Shown here: positions 17,982-26,488 of the stretch, piece by piece | Layout: each line of letters opens with the position of its first letter | Numbering within the stretch: position 1 is the stretch's first letter | The notes under the pieces: model-generated | Databases searched by the model: none | Seen by the model: only the letters and a program-made list of their open reading frames with translations | Told to the model about the DNA's origin: nothing | DNA from: Bacillaceae bacterium | GTDB taxonomy: Bacteria > Bacillota > Bacilli > JACDOE01 | Length of the DNA stretch: 64,000 nt | Reading direction: 5' to 3' | NCBI GenBank assembly: GCA_017656255.1 | Contig: JACDOE010000001.1 | Span: forward strand, 372,001 to 436,000 | Made by a program: the position numbers and the translations under genes

Positions 17982-18623
17982 ATGTCCAGAGTTTCAGAAG
18001 AGCAGAATTCCAACCAGATTCCATGGCCACATGAAGGAGAATTGCCGCCCAGAAGCAGAAAACACAAATCATCACGTTCTTCCGTGCCTCCGGCTCTCTA
18101 TCTTCTGGTTATTTTTATCCTGATCATCGTGTTGATCATTATCGGGTGGTGGCTATTGAGGGAGGATACCGAAGTACCGGTCACACAACCTGCCAAACAG
18201 GATGAGATGAATTCGGAAGAGCTAACAGCAAAACCGGATTTAACATCGTCGGAGGAAAGGGAACAGGCCGATGAGAATGAGGATGTTCGGACTGATGAAG
18301 ACACAGAACAACCGATCGGTAACAATGAATCAGATCCATCTGTAACCGAACCGCCGGATGATAATGAAATACAAGAGGAAAGTTCCGACGTGTCGAGGGG
18401 AGAACATGAGACAGATGCTGTATCTTCTCCATCAGAGAACCCTGGTGACACCAGAACCATTTATCACAGGGTTCAAAAAGGGGAAACGCTCTTCAGTATT
18501 ACCATGAAATATTATGGTTCGAAGATTTACATGGACAAACTTGCAGAATATAACCACATTCAAGATCCTGCACAATTAAAAGCAGGTACCGTGCTGGAAA
18601 TTCCGCCGCTCAATAAAAAATAA
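17982..18623 (+). CDS. ypbE: LysM-domain membrane protein (YpbE-like)
   Basis: A 213-residue single-pass protein: a basic, proline-rich cytoplasmic N-terminus, one membrane segment (about 35-58), a long acidic Ser/Thr/Glu-rich linker (about 65-160) and a C-terminal LysM peptidoglycan-binding domain (HRVQKGETLFSITMKYYGS to AGTVLEIPPL). The start at 17982 follows GGAGGAG at five bases. It probably binds the cell wall or spore cortex from the membrane; the partner is unknown. Its position after the CPBP protease matches B. subtilis ypbD-ypbE. Confidence 0.85.
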   Translation: MSRVSEEQNSNQIPWPHEGELPPRSRKHKSSRSSVPPALYLLVIFILIIVLIIIGWWLLREDTEVPVTQPAKQDEMNSEELTAKPDLTSSEEREQADENEDVRTDEDTEQPIGNNESDPSVTEPPDDNEIQEESSDVSRGEHETDAVSSPSENPGDTRTIYHRVQKGETLFSITMKYYGSKIYMDKLAEYNHIQDPAQLKAGTVLEIPPLNKK

Positions 18624-18626
18624 TTT

Positions 18627-18652
18627 AAAGCCCGACAACGGGCTTTTTTTAT
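18627..18652 (+). terminator. Terminator after the LysM gene
   Basis: GCCCG (18630-18634), ACAA loop, CGGGC (18639-18643), then seven T; extended by flanking AAA/TTT pairs. Confidence 0.85.
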
Positions 18653-18704
18653 TTGGATAAGAGCAGGAGGAGGTGAACAGACGATTCTCTCTGTTTCAGT
18701 ACAG

Positions 18705-18729
18705 ATAACTGTTATACTATAACAGTTAT
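18705..18729. promoter_or_regulatory. 25-bp perfect palindrome, operator-like
   Basis: ATAACTGTTATA, one central C, TATAACAGTTAT: arms of 12 bp are exact reverse complements. It has no U-run and is too far upstream to be an intrinsic terminator for the ypbE gene. It lies about 150 bp upstream of the best promoter of the oxidoreductase operon. I do not recognise the motif as an Fnr, Rex or CcpA site. Confidence 0.7.
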
Positions 18730-18855
18730 TCTGTTTCATAACATTTTTTAAACCAAACAGAAAATATAAGGTTTGATAAATTGTCGAAAGAACATGATGT
18801 AAAGCGTTTTCAATTAAGGCGTATAATGCAGTTGGAAAATCTGTTTAAAAAACTG

Positions 18856-18885
18856 TTGTTCATAATTGTAAGTATCTGTTATAAT
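18856..18885 (+). promoter_or_regulatory. Probable sigma-A promoter
   Basis: TTGTTC (18856-18861), 18-bp spacer, perfect TATAAT (18880-18885) preceded by TGT. Transcription would start near 18892. Confidence 0.6.
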
Positions 18886-18901
18886 GAAACAAAGACTTTT
18901 T

Positions 18902-18915
18902 TATAAACGTTTACA
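18902..18915 (+). promoter_or_regulatory. cre-like site (CcpA) overlapping the transcript start region
   Basis: TATAAACGTTTACA fits the catabolite-responsive element consensus TGWAANCGNTNWCA with a single mismatch, on either strand. Placed about 10-23 bases after the predicted start point, where CcpA normally represses. Confidence 0.5.
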
Positions 18916-18966
18916 TGGCTATCGGAAGCAAATCCGATTTAACCCATACATAAAGGAGGGATAACT

Positions 18967-19974
18967 GTGTCTATTCTGACTAAAACAAATGAACTCGGTT
19001 TTTATGAGATTCGTCTGGAGTCGATCGGGGGACTGGGCGCCAACCTGGCCGGTAAAATGCTGGCGGAAGCCGGAGTTGTGGAGGCCGGACTCAATGGTGT
19101 CAGCTTCTCTTCATACGGCTCTGAAAAAAAGGGATCACCGGTTAAAGCACATATCCGTTTTACAGAACCGGATCATGAAATTCGGGATACCAGCCCGGTG
19201 GAGCGTCCCCATGTCGTGGGCGTGTTCCATGAGGCACTTTTCAAGACAGTAGACGTGACAAATGGTATTTATCCGGACAGCATTGTTCTGGTCAATACCA
19301 GCAAAACCCCTGATGAAATCAAGGAAAAATTGCAACTTCAGGGAGGAACGGTGGCTGTCGTAGATGCCATCAACATTGCACTTGAGGAAAAAACACGGGT
19401 CAATACAGCGATGCTGGGAGCACTGTTCCGGGTGATCGACTTTTTGCATCCGGATGCCATGCGTGATGTCATTAGAAAAACCTTTGAAAAGAAATACCCG
19501 CATTTGCTGGAAGCCAACCTCAGAACATTTGACAGAGGCTATGAAGAAGTTGAAATGAAATCCTACCAGGTTCCTGAAGGAGCAGAAGGGAAACCCTTTA
19601 CGCGCCATATCCCGGACTTGGGTTATGATACGCAGGCGATGGGTGGAACCATTACCAATCCTGGAAACAGCATTTTGAAAGATCTCAGTGGATCCCGTGT
19701 CGGGGTAATTCCGAGCTTTCATCAGGACAAGTGTATCAATTGCGCGGCCTGTGATACGGCCTGCCCTGACTTCTGCTTCGTCTGGGAAGAAGGAGAGGAT
19801 AAGAAGGGTAGACCGCAGATGTTTTTGCAGGGAATTGATTATCAGTATTGTAAAGGCTGCCTGAAGTGTGTACACGCCTGCCCGGTGGAAGCCCTCACGG
19901 CTGAAAGGGAAACCGAGGGTTATGCCGAGGATCATCGGGTTCCGCACCGGTTTCGCCTTGCGATGAATACGTGA
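18967..19974 (+). CDS. 2-oxoacid:acceptor oxidoreductase, gamma subunit fused to a ferredoxin (delta) domain
   Basis: Subunit of a CoA- and ferredoxin-dependent enzyme that oxidatively decarboxylates a 2-oxoacid such as pyruvate. The 335-residue protein has a gamma domain (about 1-190; SIGGLGANLAGKMLAEA, FSSYGSEKKGSPVKAHIR, VNTAMLGALFRV) and a C-terminal bis-4Fe-4S domain with two CxxCxxCxxxCP sets starting at Cys256 (CINCAACDTACP) and Cys295 (CKGCLKCVHACP). In many organisms these are separate gamma and delta subunits. GTG start behind AAAGGAGGG. The alpha-beta fusion gene follows after 19 bp. Substrate cannot be read from sequence; pyruvate is likeliest. Confidence 0.88.
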   Translation: MSILTKTNELGFYEIRLESIGGLGANLAGKMLAEAGVVEAGLNGVSFSSYGSEKKGSPVKAHIRFTEPDHEIRDTSPVERPHVVGVFHEALFKTVDVTNGIYPDSIVLVNTSKTPDEIKEKLQLQGGTVAVVDAINIALEEKTRVNTAMLGALFRVIDFLHPDAMRDVIRKTFEKKYPHLLEANLRTFDRGYEEVEMKSYQVPEGAEGKPFTRHIPDLGYDTQAMGGTITNPGNSILKDLSGSRVGVIPSFHQDKCINCAACDTACPDFCFVWEEGEDKKGRPQMFLQGIDYQYCKGCLKCVHACPVEALTAERETEGYAEDHRVPHRFRLAMNT

Positions 19975-19993
19975 AAGGAAGGTGAGAGGATAG

Positions 19994-22306
19994 ATGGCGA
20001 TCAATTATAATAAAGAGCAGGATAAATTAAAAACGGGGAAAGTTGAGCAGCGGATGGTGTATGAGTCCGGAAATGAAATGGCTGCCTACGCGGCTCATCA
20101 GATCAATTACCACGTGATGGGTTATTTTCCGATTACCCCGTCAACAGAAGTGGCCCAGTTTCTGGATGCCATGAAAGCGCGCGGGGAACATGATATCAAA
20201 CTGATTCCGGCAGACGGAGAGCATGGTTCCGCCGGTATTTGTTACGGAGCTTCTGTGGGTGGCGGTCGTGTTTTCAATGCAACCAGTTCCAACGGCTTCC
20301 TCTATATGCTGGAACAGTTACCGGTTCAATCCGGAACCCGTTTTCCCATGGTGTTGAATCTTGTGAACCGTTCGGTATCCGGTCCGCTGGATATCCACGG
20401 GGATCACTCGGATCTTTACTATGCGTTGAATACCGGCTGGCCCATACTGCTGGCCAGGGATCCGCAGGCCGTTTACGATATGAATATCATGGCCATCAAA
20501 CTGGCGGAAGACGCCGAAGTCAGACTTCCGGTTATTGTGGCCTTCGATGGATTTTTTACATCGCATCAAAAAAGACGGGTCCAGACCATTGCCGAACGTA
20601 AAGATGTCCATGATTTCATCGGTCCGGTTCCAAAAGGTTATGTCAATGCATTGGATCGCGACAATCCGGTCACCATCGGACCTTACATGAATGAGCCTGA
20701 TTATATCAACAATTGTTACCAGCAATCCATGGCGATGTACAGAGCGGAGAAAGTTTTTGAACGGATTGCGTCTGAGTATGCTGAATTGACCGGACGTCAT
20801 TATCCGTTGTTGGATTTACATCGGATGGAAGATGCTGAAGTCGCCGTATTTTTGCTGAACTCAGCTGCAGAAATTACCAAAGATGTCGTAGACAGACTGC
20901 GTGAAAAAGGAATCAAGGCCGGCTCCATCTCGCCGAATATGATTCGTCCCTTCCCGCAGAAGCAGATTGCGGAAGCACTCAAAAATGTGAAAGCGGTTGT
21001 CGTCGGAGACAGGGCTGATTCATACGGCGGATACGGCGGCAATATGGTGAATGAAGTCAAAGCAGCTCTTCAGACTTATGGAAATGGGGATACGATGGTC
21101 ATCAGCCGTATTTACGGCCTGGGTGGCAAAGATTTTTATGCTGATGATGCGGAACATTTCTTCCAGTTGGCACTGGATGCAGTCGAAAAGGGTTATGTAG
21201 AAAAACCTTTTGATTACTGGGGCCATAACCCGGGAGATCCGGACAAAGCGCCCAAACGGATCCTGGAGCCGCTGAAGAAAGAAGAATTGAACACAGGTCT
21301 CATCAAGGTTAATAAAGATGAAGAAACCGGAAAATTAAAAGTAAAAATTCCACCGCTTCGTGCGCTTACCAAAAAGCCGAAACGTATTGCTCCGGGACAT
21401 GGTGCTTGTCCGGGATGCGGTATTTTCCCCGGTCTGGAACTGTTTTTTAAAGGCATTGAAGGAGACATTGTTGCCCTGTTCCAGACAGGTTGTGCGATGG
21501 TTGTTACGACCGGTTACCCTTATTCCGCTCATAAAACAACCTACATTCACAACCTGTTCCAGAATGGTTCAGCCACACTGTCCGGACTGGTTGAAATGTT
21601 CTACGAGCGAAAACGTCGGGGTGAACTTGATGAATATGGACTGGGTGACGACTTCACCTTTGTCATGATCACCGGAGACGGTGGTATGGATATTGGAATG
21701 GGACCGGCGATCGGAACTGCGCTTCGTAACCATAAAATGATTATCCTCGAATACGATAACGAAGGATACATGAACACTGGGAGTCAGTTATCCTATTCCA
21801 CACCGCTCGGTCATATGACGAGTACGTCCAACGTCGGTAAATACCAGGGAGGTAAACCATTCCATCACAAGGATACGCCCCAGATTATGGCGGCAACCAA
21901 TATTCCTTACGTATTTACCGGTACGGAAGCCTTTCCGCAGGATTTGCTGAAAAAAGCGGCCAAGGCTCAGTGGTATGCTCAGAATGAGGGGCTTGTCTAT
22001 GGTAAGATTCTGATTACCTGTCCGCTTAACTGGAAGTCAAAAGAAGAACTGGGTCAGGATATTGTTGGCGCTGCCGTCAACAGCTGTTTCTTCCCGCTTT
22101 ATGAGGTTGAACACGGCATAACGAATATCACCTACGATCCGGAAGAGAAGAACAAGCGGATTGATGTGAAAGACTGGCTTTCCTTGATGGGTAAAACGAA
22201 ACATCTGACCACACCGGAGTATGAAGAATCACTCAAGATGTTTGCTGATGAAGTTGAAAGACGCTGGAGAAAATTAAAAGCGAAGCATGAACATCCAGAT
22301 CTTTAA
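19994..22306 (+). CDS. 2-oxoacid:acceptor oxidoreductase, fused alpha and beta subunits
   Basis: Catalytic part of the enzyme encoded with the preceding gene. Residues about 1-430 form the alpha subunit (domain I with YFPITPSTEVAQ and ADGEHGSAG, domain II with GDRADSYGGYGGN). Residues about 455-770 form the thiamine-diphosphate beta subunit, with CPGCG (Cys472, Cys475) for an iron-sulfur cluster, further candidates in TGCAMV and ITCPLNW, and the TPP motif GDGG (Gly561 onward) running to the Asn in YDNEGYMNTG. All key residues look intact. The fusion of alpha and beta gives a two-gene, four-module enzyme. A strong terminator follows. Unusual for a Bacillaceae that also has a respiratory operon. 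Confidence 0.88.
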   Translation: MAINYNKEQDKLKTGKVEQRMVYESGNEMAAYAAHQINYHVMGYFPITPSTEVAQFLDAMKARGEHDIKLIPADGEHGSAGICYGASVGGGRVFNATSSNGFLYMLEQLPVQSGTRFPMVLNLVNRSVSGPLDIHGDHSDLYYALNTGWPILLARDPQAVYDMNIMAIKLAEDAEVRLPVIVAFDGFFTSHQKRRVQTIAERKDVHDFIGPVPKGYVNALDRDNPVTIGPYMNEPDYINNCYQQSMAMYRAEKVFERIASEYAELTGRHYPLLDLHRMEDAEVAVFLLNSAAEITKDVVDRLREKGIKAGSISPNMIRPFPQKQIAEALKNVKAVVVGDRADSYGGYGGNMVNEVKAALQTYGNGDTMVISRIYGLGGKDFYADDAEHFFQLALDAVEKGYVEKPFDYWGHNPGDPDKAPKRILEPLKKEELNTGLIKVNKDEETGKLKVKIPPLRALTKKPKRIAPGHGACPGCGIFPGLELFFKGIEGDIVALFQTGCAMVVTTGYPYSAHKTTYIHNLFQNGSATLSGLVEMFYERKRRGELDEYGLGDDFTFVMITGDGGMDIGMGPAIGTALRNHKMIILEYDNEGYMNTGSQLSYSTPLGHMTSTSNVGKYQGGKPFHHKDTPQIMAATNIPYVFTGTEAFPQDLLKKAAKAQWYAQNEGLVYGKILITCPLNWKSKEELGQDIVGAAVNSCFFPLYEVEHGITNITYDPEEKNKRIDVKDWLSLMGKTKHLTTPEYEESLKMFADEVERRWRKLKAKHEHPDL

Positions 22307-22326
22307 AATATGATCTGGCGTGACGG

Positions 22327-22353
22327 CCCGGGGACTTGTCCCCGGGTTTTTTT
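22327..22353 (+). terminator. Terminator after the 2-oxoacid oxidoreductase operon
   Basis: CCCGGGGA (22327-22334) pairs with TCCCCGGG (22339-22346) across a 4-nt loop, followed by seven T. Confidence 0.9.
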
Positions 22354-22405
22354 ATACATGAATCCGGACGGAGAATGATATATATAATGGAGGGAGATGA
22401 GAAAT

Positions 22406-22831
22406 ATGATCATCAATTTGACCTTTATGCTTTTTTCGTGGCTCATGTTTCAGGGGGCAAATCTGCTGATTCCCGATACGGAGGTCTTGAGTTATCAACA
22501 GATTAGTGATTATGTGACACTTTTGCTCATGAAACCGATGAATGTATTTATGTTTTTTCTGTTATATTTTTTGTCTCTTTTACTTGTCCGTCTGGTTATG
22601 ATCGACCTTCTTCAGGAATTGTCTCGAAAGAAAACATTCATGAAATCAAGTAAATGGTTCAGCTTTTTATTTCTGGTTCTATCTATTTATCTATTATCGA
22701 TTTACTTTTTGCGGAACCCTTTAACAACCTCTGCGATAGCAGGGGTGTTGATGATTTATGATATCAGGAGGGTATGGATATCCCGTCGGAATCAGATGAA
22801 ATTAAAACAACATTTCAGGCAATTCGGATGA
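22406..22831 (+). CDS. Small integral membrane protein, unknown
   Basis: About 141 residues with four hydrophobic segments and a basic C-terminal tail (RRVWISRRNQMKLKQHFRQFG). I do not recognise a family. An in-frame ATG at 22397 lies only two bases from GGAGGG; the ATG at 22406 has better spacing. It converges on the next gene with a 3-bp gap and no terminator between them. Confidence 0.55.
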   Translation: MIINLTFMLFSWLMFQGANLLIPDTEVLSYQQISDYVTLLLMKPMNVFMFFLLYFLSLLLVRLVMIDLLQELSRKKTFMKSSKWFSFLFLVLSIYLLSIYFLRNPLTTSAIAGVLMIYDIRRVWISRRNQMKLKQHFRQFG

Positions 22832-22834
22832 ACA

Positions 22835-23314
22835 TCAATCAGTTTGAGGCGTACGAAAGGCACCGAACAAAAATATAATCAGAGAAGTGATCAGCATGGA
22901 CCCTCCGGAAAGGGCAATGATCGAACCGGCTCTCAAAAACCAGTTCTCAATAAATATACCTAATGGCAGGATGACACCACTCAATATCAAGAATGTCGCG
23001 GCCATGATCCGACTCCAGTCCGGAAGATTTAATTGAGGCGCAAAGAATGAAAGGACAAGGGCGGTGACTCCGATCAGTGTCATATGACTGTGAAAATTGC
23101 TTGTTCGGGTATCAAGAAATTTGTTTTGAACAAATTTTTCTGCTGCCTGCTTGGAATAAGAAGGAGATTCAGATGCGATTTCCACGGCAGATTTGATGGA
23201 CTTTTCCTGCTCGGCTTTCACACCGGGTAAATACATGCCGGCATAGATTCCTCCCAGGATCGAACCCAGAAGGATAAGAGATAAGCCTCCAACACGCAAA
23301 AATTTTTTCATCAA
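22835..23314 (-). CDS. Small integral membrane protein, unknown
   Basis: A 159-residue protein with an N-terminal hydrophobic segment, an outside loop of about 50 residues carrying Lys/Glu/Ser, then three further membrane segments. The loop ends in NFHSHMTLIGV, two histidines right at the membrane face, a pattern seen in haem- or metal-binding membrane proteins but not diagnostic. MMKKFL start with the RBS AGGAGGAGGG upstream. Function not inferred. Confidence 0.6.
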   Translation of the reverse strand: MMKKFLRVGGLSLILLGSILGGIYAGMYLPGVKAEQEKSIKSAVEIASESPSYSKQAAEKFVQNKFLDTRTSNFHSHMTLIGVTALVLSFFAPQLNLPDWSRIMAATFLILSGVILPLGIFIENWFLRAGSIIALSGGSMLITSLIIFLFGAFRTPQTD

Positions 23315-23360
23315 TCAATCCCTCCTCCTCATTAAGGTAACCACTTTCAATTGGATTTAG

Positions 23361-23391
23361 TCCATAAAAATAACCCGACTTGCGTCGGGTC
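23361..23391 (-). terminator. Terminator after the polysaccharide deacetylase gene
   Basis: On the minus strand ACCCGAC, a GCAA loop and GTCGGGT (arms 23384-23390 and 23373-23379) are followed by TATTTTTAT. Confidence 0.8.
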
Positions 23392-23416
23392 ACTTATTTG
23401 TATAATAGACTATGTT

Positions 23417-24364
23417 TTACTGGGGGTATCGGATTTCAGTAGGTAACACAAATTCATACCCCTGTTCGGTTAAATGAGCGAGGATCAGATCCAGCGCCTC
23501 AGCCGTTATTTCTTTATCATGAAATAAGATATTTCCGCCATCATGAATAGTGGAAATGGTTTGTTCCGCAATAGCTTCCGGTGTATCCAGTTCCCAGTCC
23601 AGCGAGCCAACCGACCAGTTCATCGCCTGCATGCCTTCCTGGTGTACGACCCGGTTAGACTCATCCGAATTGGCCCCAAACGGAGCCCGGAAATAGAGGG
23701 GTTGTTCCCCGGTAATTTCCTCCAGCAACCGATTAAGTTCCACGATCTCTTTTTCTACTTTGTCCGGCGGTAAATTTCTGAGATTTTTATGTTCCCACGT
23801 ATGATTTCCAATTAAATGCCCCCGGTTATGAATCTCGGCGACCAGGTGTTTAAATTGTTCAGCTTTATCCGGGTTTGCCTGATAATCCCATCCGTAGTTA
23901 AACCCGCTGATAAACCAGAGTGATTTCGCATTGTATTTATCCAAAACATCAAGAATACGGGTTGTGCTTTCACCTTTGGGGCCATCATCAAACGTGAGAA
24001 GTACAATTTTTTGCTCGTTTTCTTCATTTTGCTGTTCTTCATTTTCAGTTACCACAGGATATATACGGAAGTTGTTGGGATTGACATAATAGCGTATGTT
24101 CTGTTCCGGAGAAGTTTCCTGATTGTCATTGTTTTCAGTTGGGTCCGGTTCATCGGTCGTGGCATTTGAGTAGCCCGTTTTAACAGCGTTATCATCCTGA
24201 TTCGTTTCATCAGCCTCTGAAGTCTGATCAGTATCTTCAGGCAGTTGTTTGTCTTGGGCATCTGCCCGGGCGTTTGATTGAAGCGGTTGGCCTGCCGTCC
24301 CACACGCACTGACGACCAGCACCATGGCGCATAAAACTATCCACAATTTGAAATTTTTAGACAT
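23417..24364 (-). CDS. Polysaccharide deacetylase (NodB/CE4) lipoprotein
   Basis: Secreted, lipid-anchored enzyme that likely removes acetyl groups from peptidoglycan or another glycan. The 315-residue protein has a signal ending in the lipobox VSAC (Cys21), an acidic low-complexity linker (about 25-105) and a NodB domain with TFDDGP (motif 1), GNHTWEH (motif 2, metal-binding histidines), RAPFG (motif 3), a WSVGSLDW segment and ILFHD (motif 5). Catalytic residues appear complete. No sporulation partner adjacent, so pdaA/pdaB identity is not claimed. Confidence 0.88.
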   Translation of the reverse strand: MSKNFKLWIVLCAMVLVVSACGTAGQPLQSNARADAQDKQLPEDTDQTSEADETNQDDNAVKTGYSNATTDEPDPTENNDNQETSPEQNIRYYVNPNNFRIYPVVTENEEQQNEENEQKIVLLTFDDGPKGESTTRILDVLDKYNAKSLWFISGFNYGWDYQANPDKAEQFKHLVAEIHNRGHLIGNHTWEHKNLRNLPPDKVEKEIVELNRLLEEITGEQPLYFRAPFGANSDESNRVVHQEGMQAMNWSVGSLDWELDTPEAIAEQTISTIHDGGNILFHDKEITAEALDLILAHLTEQGYEFVLPTEIRYPQ

Positions 24365-24525
24365 TTCTCCGTCTCCCTTTTATTTCTGAGTTGTATAGTC
24401 TATATTTTATCTTATTTCCAACCCGCAGAAAATAAGAAATTTAATTGGGCCGTAACCCAGTCAACTTTGCAAGCATAGGATATAGCGTGCATAGTAATGA
24501 ATGTATGGAAGAAAGGTGTGATCTA

Positions 24526-25617
24526 ATGTTCGGTAAAATTCGTCATTTGTATGCCGGTGCGCATACATCCGTGGGTTTTTACGGGTTATACAAGTCTGCA
24601 TTTAACGGGTTGGACCGTTTATTCATACTCAAAGGGGGGCCTGGTACGGGCCAGTCCCGTTTAATTCAGGATATTGCAACAGACATGAATGAACAGGGAA
24701 TGGATATCGAATTATATCACAATCCATCCGATCAAAACGCACTGGATGGTGTGATCATTTACCCGTTAAGGGTTGGAATTGTGGATGGAACAGCACCACA
24801 GAATATCGATCCTGAATTACCCGGTGTAAAGGATGAGATTGTGAACCTCGGGGATTGTTGGAACCGAAAGGAGCTCATTTCATACCGGGAATTGATTTTT
24901 CACTTGTATCATAAAATAGAGAGTAACTTCCAATCAGCGTATCAATTTATGTCAGAAGCGAAACATATACATGATGAATGGGAAGACGTTTACTTGAAGG
25001 AGATGGACTTTCACCAGGCTGACCAACTGGCTGGTGAATTAGAAGAAAAAATGCTAGGTGACCGAATTGGACATGGCGCCGGGCAAATACGCCGGAGGTT
25101 TTTTGGTGCCTTAACACCGGCCGGTTTTAACCATTATATTGATAACCTGACGTCACAATGTTCGAGAAGATTTATTATTAAAGGACGGCCCGGAACCGGA
25201 AAATCCACCATGATGAAGAAAATTGTGTCAGAAGCTGAAAAAAGGAACTTTGACCTTGAAGTCTATCATTGCGGATTTGATCCTCAGAGTCTGGATATGG
25301 TGGTGGTGCCGGAATTGAAAGTGGCGGTCCTCGATGGAACCGCCCCCCATGTCATCGACCCCGTCCGGCAGGGGGATCAGGTTGTGGATACCTACCGACG
25401 CTGTATAAGAGATGGGCTGGATGAAGAAAAGTCAGACGTGTTGCGCGACATAGTGGCTCGATATAAAGATAAAATGAAAAATGCTGAAGACAGTCTTAAA
25501 GAAGCGAAAAAGCTGTATGATGAGCTGGCTAAATACTATACAGATGCGATGGATTTTGAACAGGTGGAACTGAAAAAAGCGTACATTTTGTCAGAAATAA
25601 AGGAGATGTTAGAATAG
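24526..25617 (+). CDS. Tandem P-loop ATP-binding protein (PRK06851-like), first Walker A altered
   Basis: A 363-residue protein made of two similar halves. The first half has GGPGTGQSR, where Gln43 replaces the Walker A lysine; the second half has a normal GRPGTGKST (Lys226). Each half also carries a DGTAP segment (VDGTAPQNIDP; LDGTAPHVIDP), showing an internal duplication. Related bacterial proteins are annotated only as ATPases. Start at 24526 (MFGKIRHLYAGAHTS), behind GAAAGGTGTG; an upstream in-frame codon at 24445 lacks an RBS. Function unknown; single gene with its own terminator. Confidence 0.8.
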   Translation: MFGKIRHLYAGAHTSVGFYGLYKSAFNGLDRLFILKGGPGTGQSRLIQDIATDMNEQGMDIELYHNPSDQNALDGVIIYPLRVGIVDGTAPQNIDPELPGVKDEIVNLGDCWNRKELISYRELIFHLYHKIESNFQSAYQFMSEAKHIHDEWEDVYLKEMDFHQADQLAGELEEKMLGDRIGHGAGQIRRRFFGALTPAGFNHYIDNLTSQCSRRFIIKGRPGTGKSTMMKKIVSEAEKRNFDLEVYHCGFDPQSLDMVVVPELKVAVLDGTAPHVIDPVRQGDQVVDTYRRCIRDGLDEEKSDVLRDIVARYKDKMKNAEDSLKEAKKLYDELAKYYTDAMDFEQVELKKAYILSEIKEMLE

Positions 25618-25638
25618 AGCATAAATTTCTTATTGTAA

Positions 25639-25671
25639 CGGAGGGTTTCCTCCGACTGTTTTTTATTTTAC
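25639..25671 (+). terminator. Terminator after the tandem P-loop gene
   Basis: CGGAGG (25639-25644), GTTT loop, CCTCCG (25649-25654), followed by ACTGTTTTTTATTTT. Confidence 0.75.
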
Positions 25672-25853
25672 TTTTGTACAAGTTCCTGTTACATTTAGTA
25701 ACAAGAAAACGTGTGTTTATCCGCTTGTCGTTGATAGAACTTACGTGGTATCATGAAGTAACAGATTATATCTCACAAATACTCGCCTAAAGAACATTTT
25801 TTGTTTTTTCACATATTTTGTAGTACCAATGGATGGCGAGGGAGGGTCATTCC

Positions 25854-26453
25854 ATGCGAATTGAACGGCTGAGCCAGGATAAAATCAGGTTTTTTCTAAC
25901 ATTTGATGATTTGTCGGAAAGAGGAATTGAAAAAGAGGACATGTGGAGAGACATTCCTAAGGTCCATGAACTATTTAATGAAATGATGGAACAGGCATAT
26001 AAAGAGCTTGGATTCGAGGTATCTGGTCCCGTGGCCGTTGAGGTTTTCGCGTTGCCAGCCCAGGGGATGGTTGTCATTGTCACCCGCGGCAAGACTGATT
26101 CCGTTTATGATTACGACGATTCACTTGACTATAATGACATATATGAACTGGAAGTCACCCTGGAAGAGAGTGATCTGGTCGTCTTTTCTTTTGCTGACTT
26201 CGAACATTTGATCGAAGCAGCACATCGGTTACAGTCCTTTATTCCGGGGCAGGGAAAAGTTTATCTGTACAAAAACAGGTATTATATGGTTCTTGATCCG
26301 GTTGATGTAGACGAAAAAACATACGACAGCCTGATTGCCATACTGTCTGAATACGCAGAAGCATCGACCGTAACCCAGGCGGTTCTCCAGGAATACGGTC
26401 AGGTGATTATCGAAGACGGGGCCGTCGATACACTGTGTCAATATTTTAAGTAA
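25854..26453 (+). CDS. ypbH: MecA-family adaptor protein (YpbH/MecB type)
   Basis: Adaptor that brings substrates to the ClpC unfoldase; MecA targets ComK, and YpbH is its paralogue with effects on competence and sporulation. The 199-residue protein begins MRIERLSQDKIRFFLT, typical of MecA, has an acidic, Asp/Tyr-rich linker (about 85-105), and a C-terminal domain (DLVVFSFADFEHLIEAA onward) that binds ClpC. Start at 25854 behind GAGGGAGGG; an earlier in-frame codon (25833) is less likely. Its position close to gudB matches ypbH rather than mecA of B. subtilis. Confidence 0.88.
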   Translation: MRIERLSQDKIRFFLTFDDLSERGIEKEDMWRDIPKVHELFNEMMEQAYKELGFEVSGPVAVEVFALPAQGMVVIVTRGKTDSVYDYDDSLDYNDIYELEVTLEESDLVVFSFADFEHLIEAAHRLQSFIPGQGKVYLYKNRYYMVLDPVDVDEKTYDSLIAILSEYAEASTVTQAVLQEYGQVIIEDGAVDTLCQYFK

Positions 26454-26488
26454 AAAAAGAGGAATCTCAACGGAGATTCCTCTTTTTT
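26454..26488. terminator. Bidirectional terminator between ypbH and the BshB2-type gene
   Basis: GAGGAATCTC (26459-26468), AACG loop, GAGATTCCTC (26473-26482), with A7 before and T6 after. Convergent genes share it; it reaches the last bases of the minus-strand gene. Confidence 0.9.

Larger units (their letters stand above)
18653..18966 (+). promoter_or_regulatory. Upstream region of the 2-oxoacid oxidoreductase operon
   Basis: About 310 bp of AT-rich DNA without a gene. It contains a 25-bp perfect palindrome (18705-18729), a plausible sigma-A promoter (18856-18885), and a cre-like site (18902-18915) just after the expected transcript start. A second TATAAT (near 18820) lacks a good -35. The RBS AAAGGAGGG precedes the GTG start at 18967. 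Confidence 0.6.

Noticed and set aside
19135-20004. Open frame of 289 codons opposite the gamma-delta subunit gene
   Set aside because: The protein has no recognisable domain and the sense frame is a complete, motif-rich protein.
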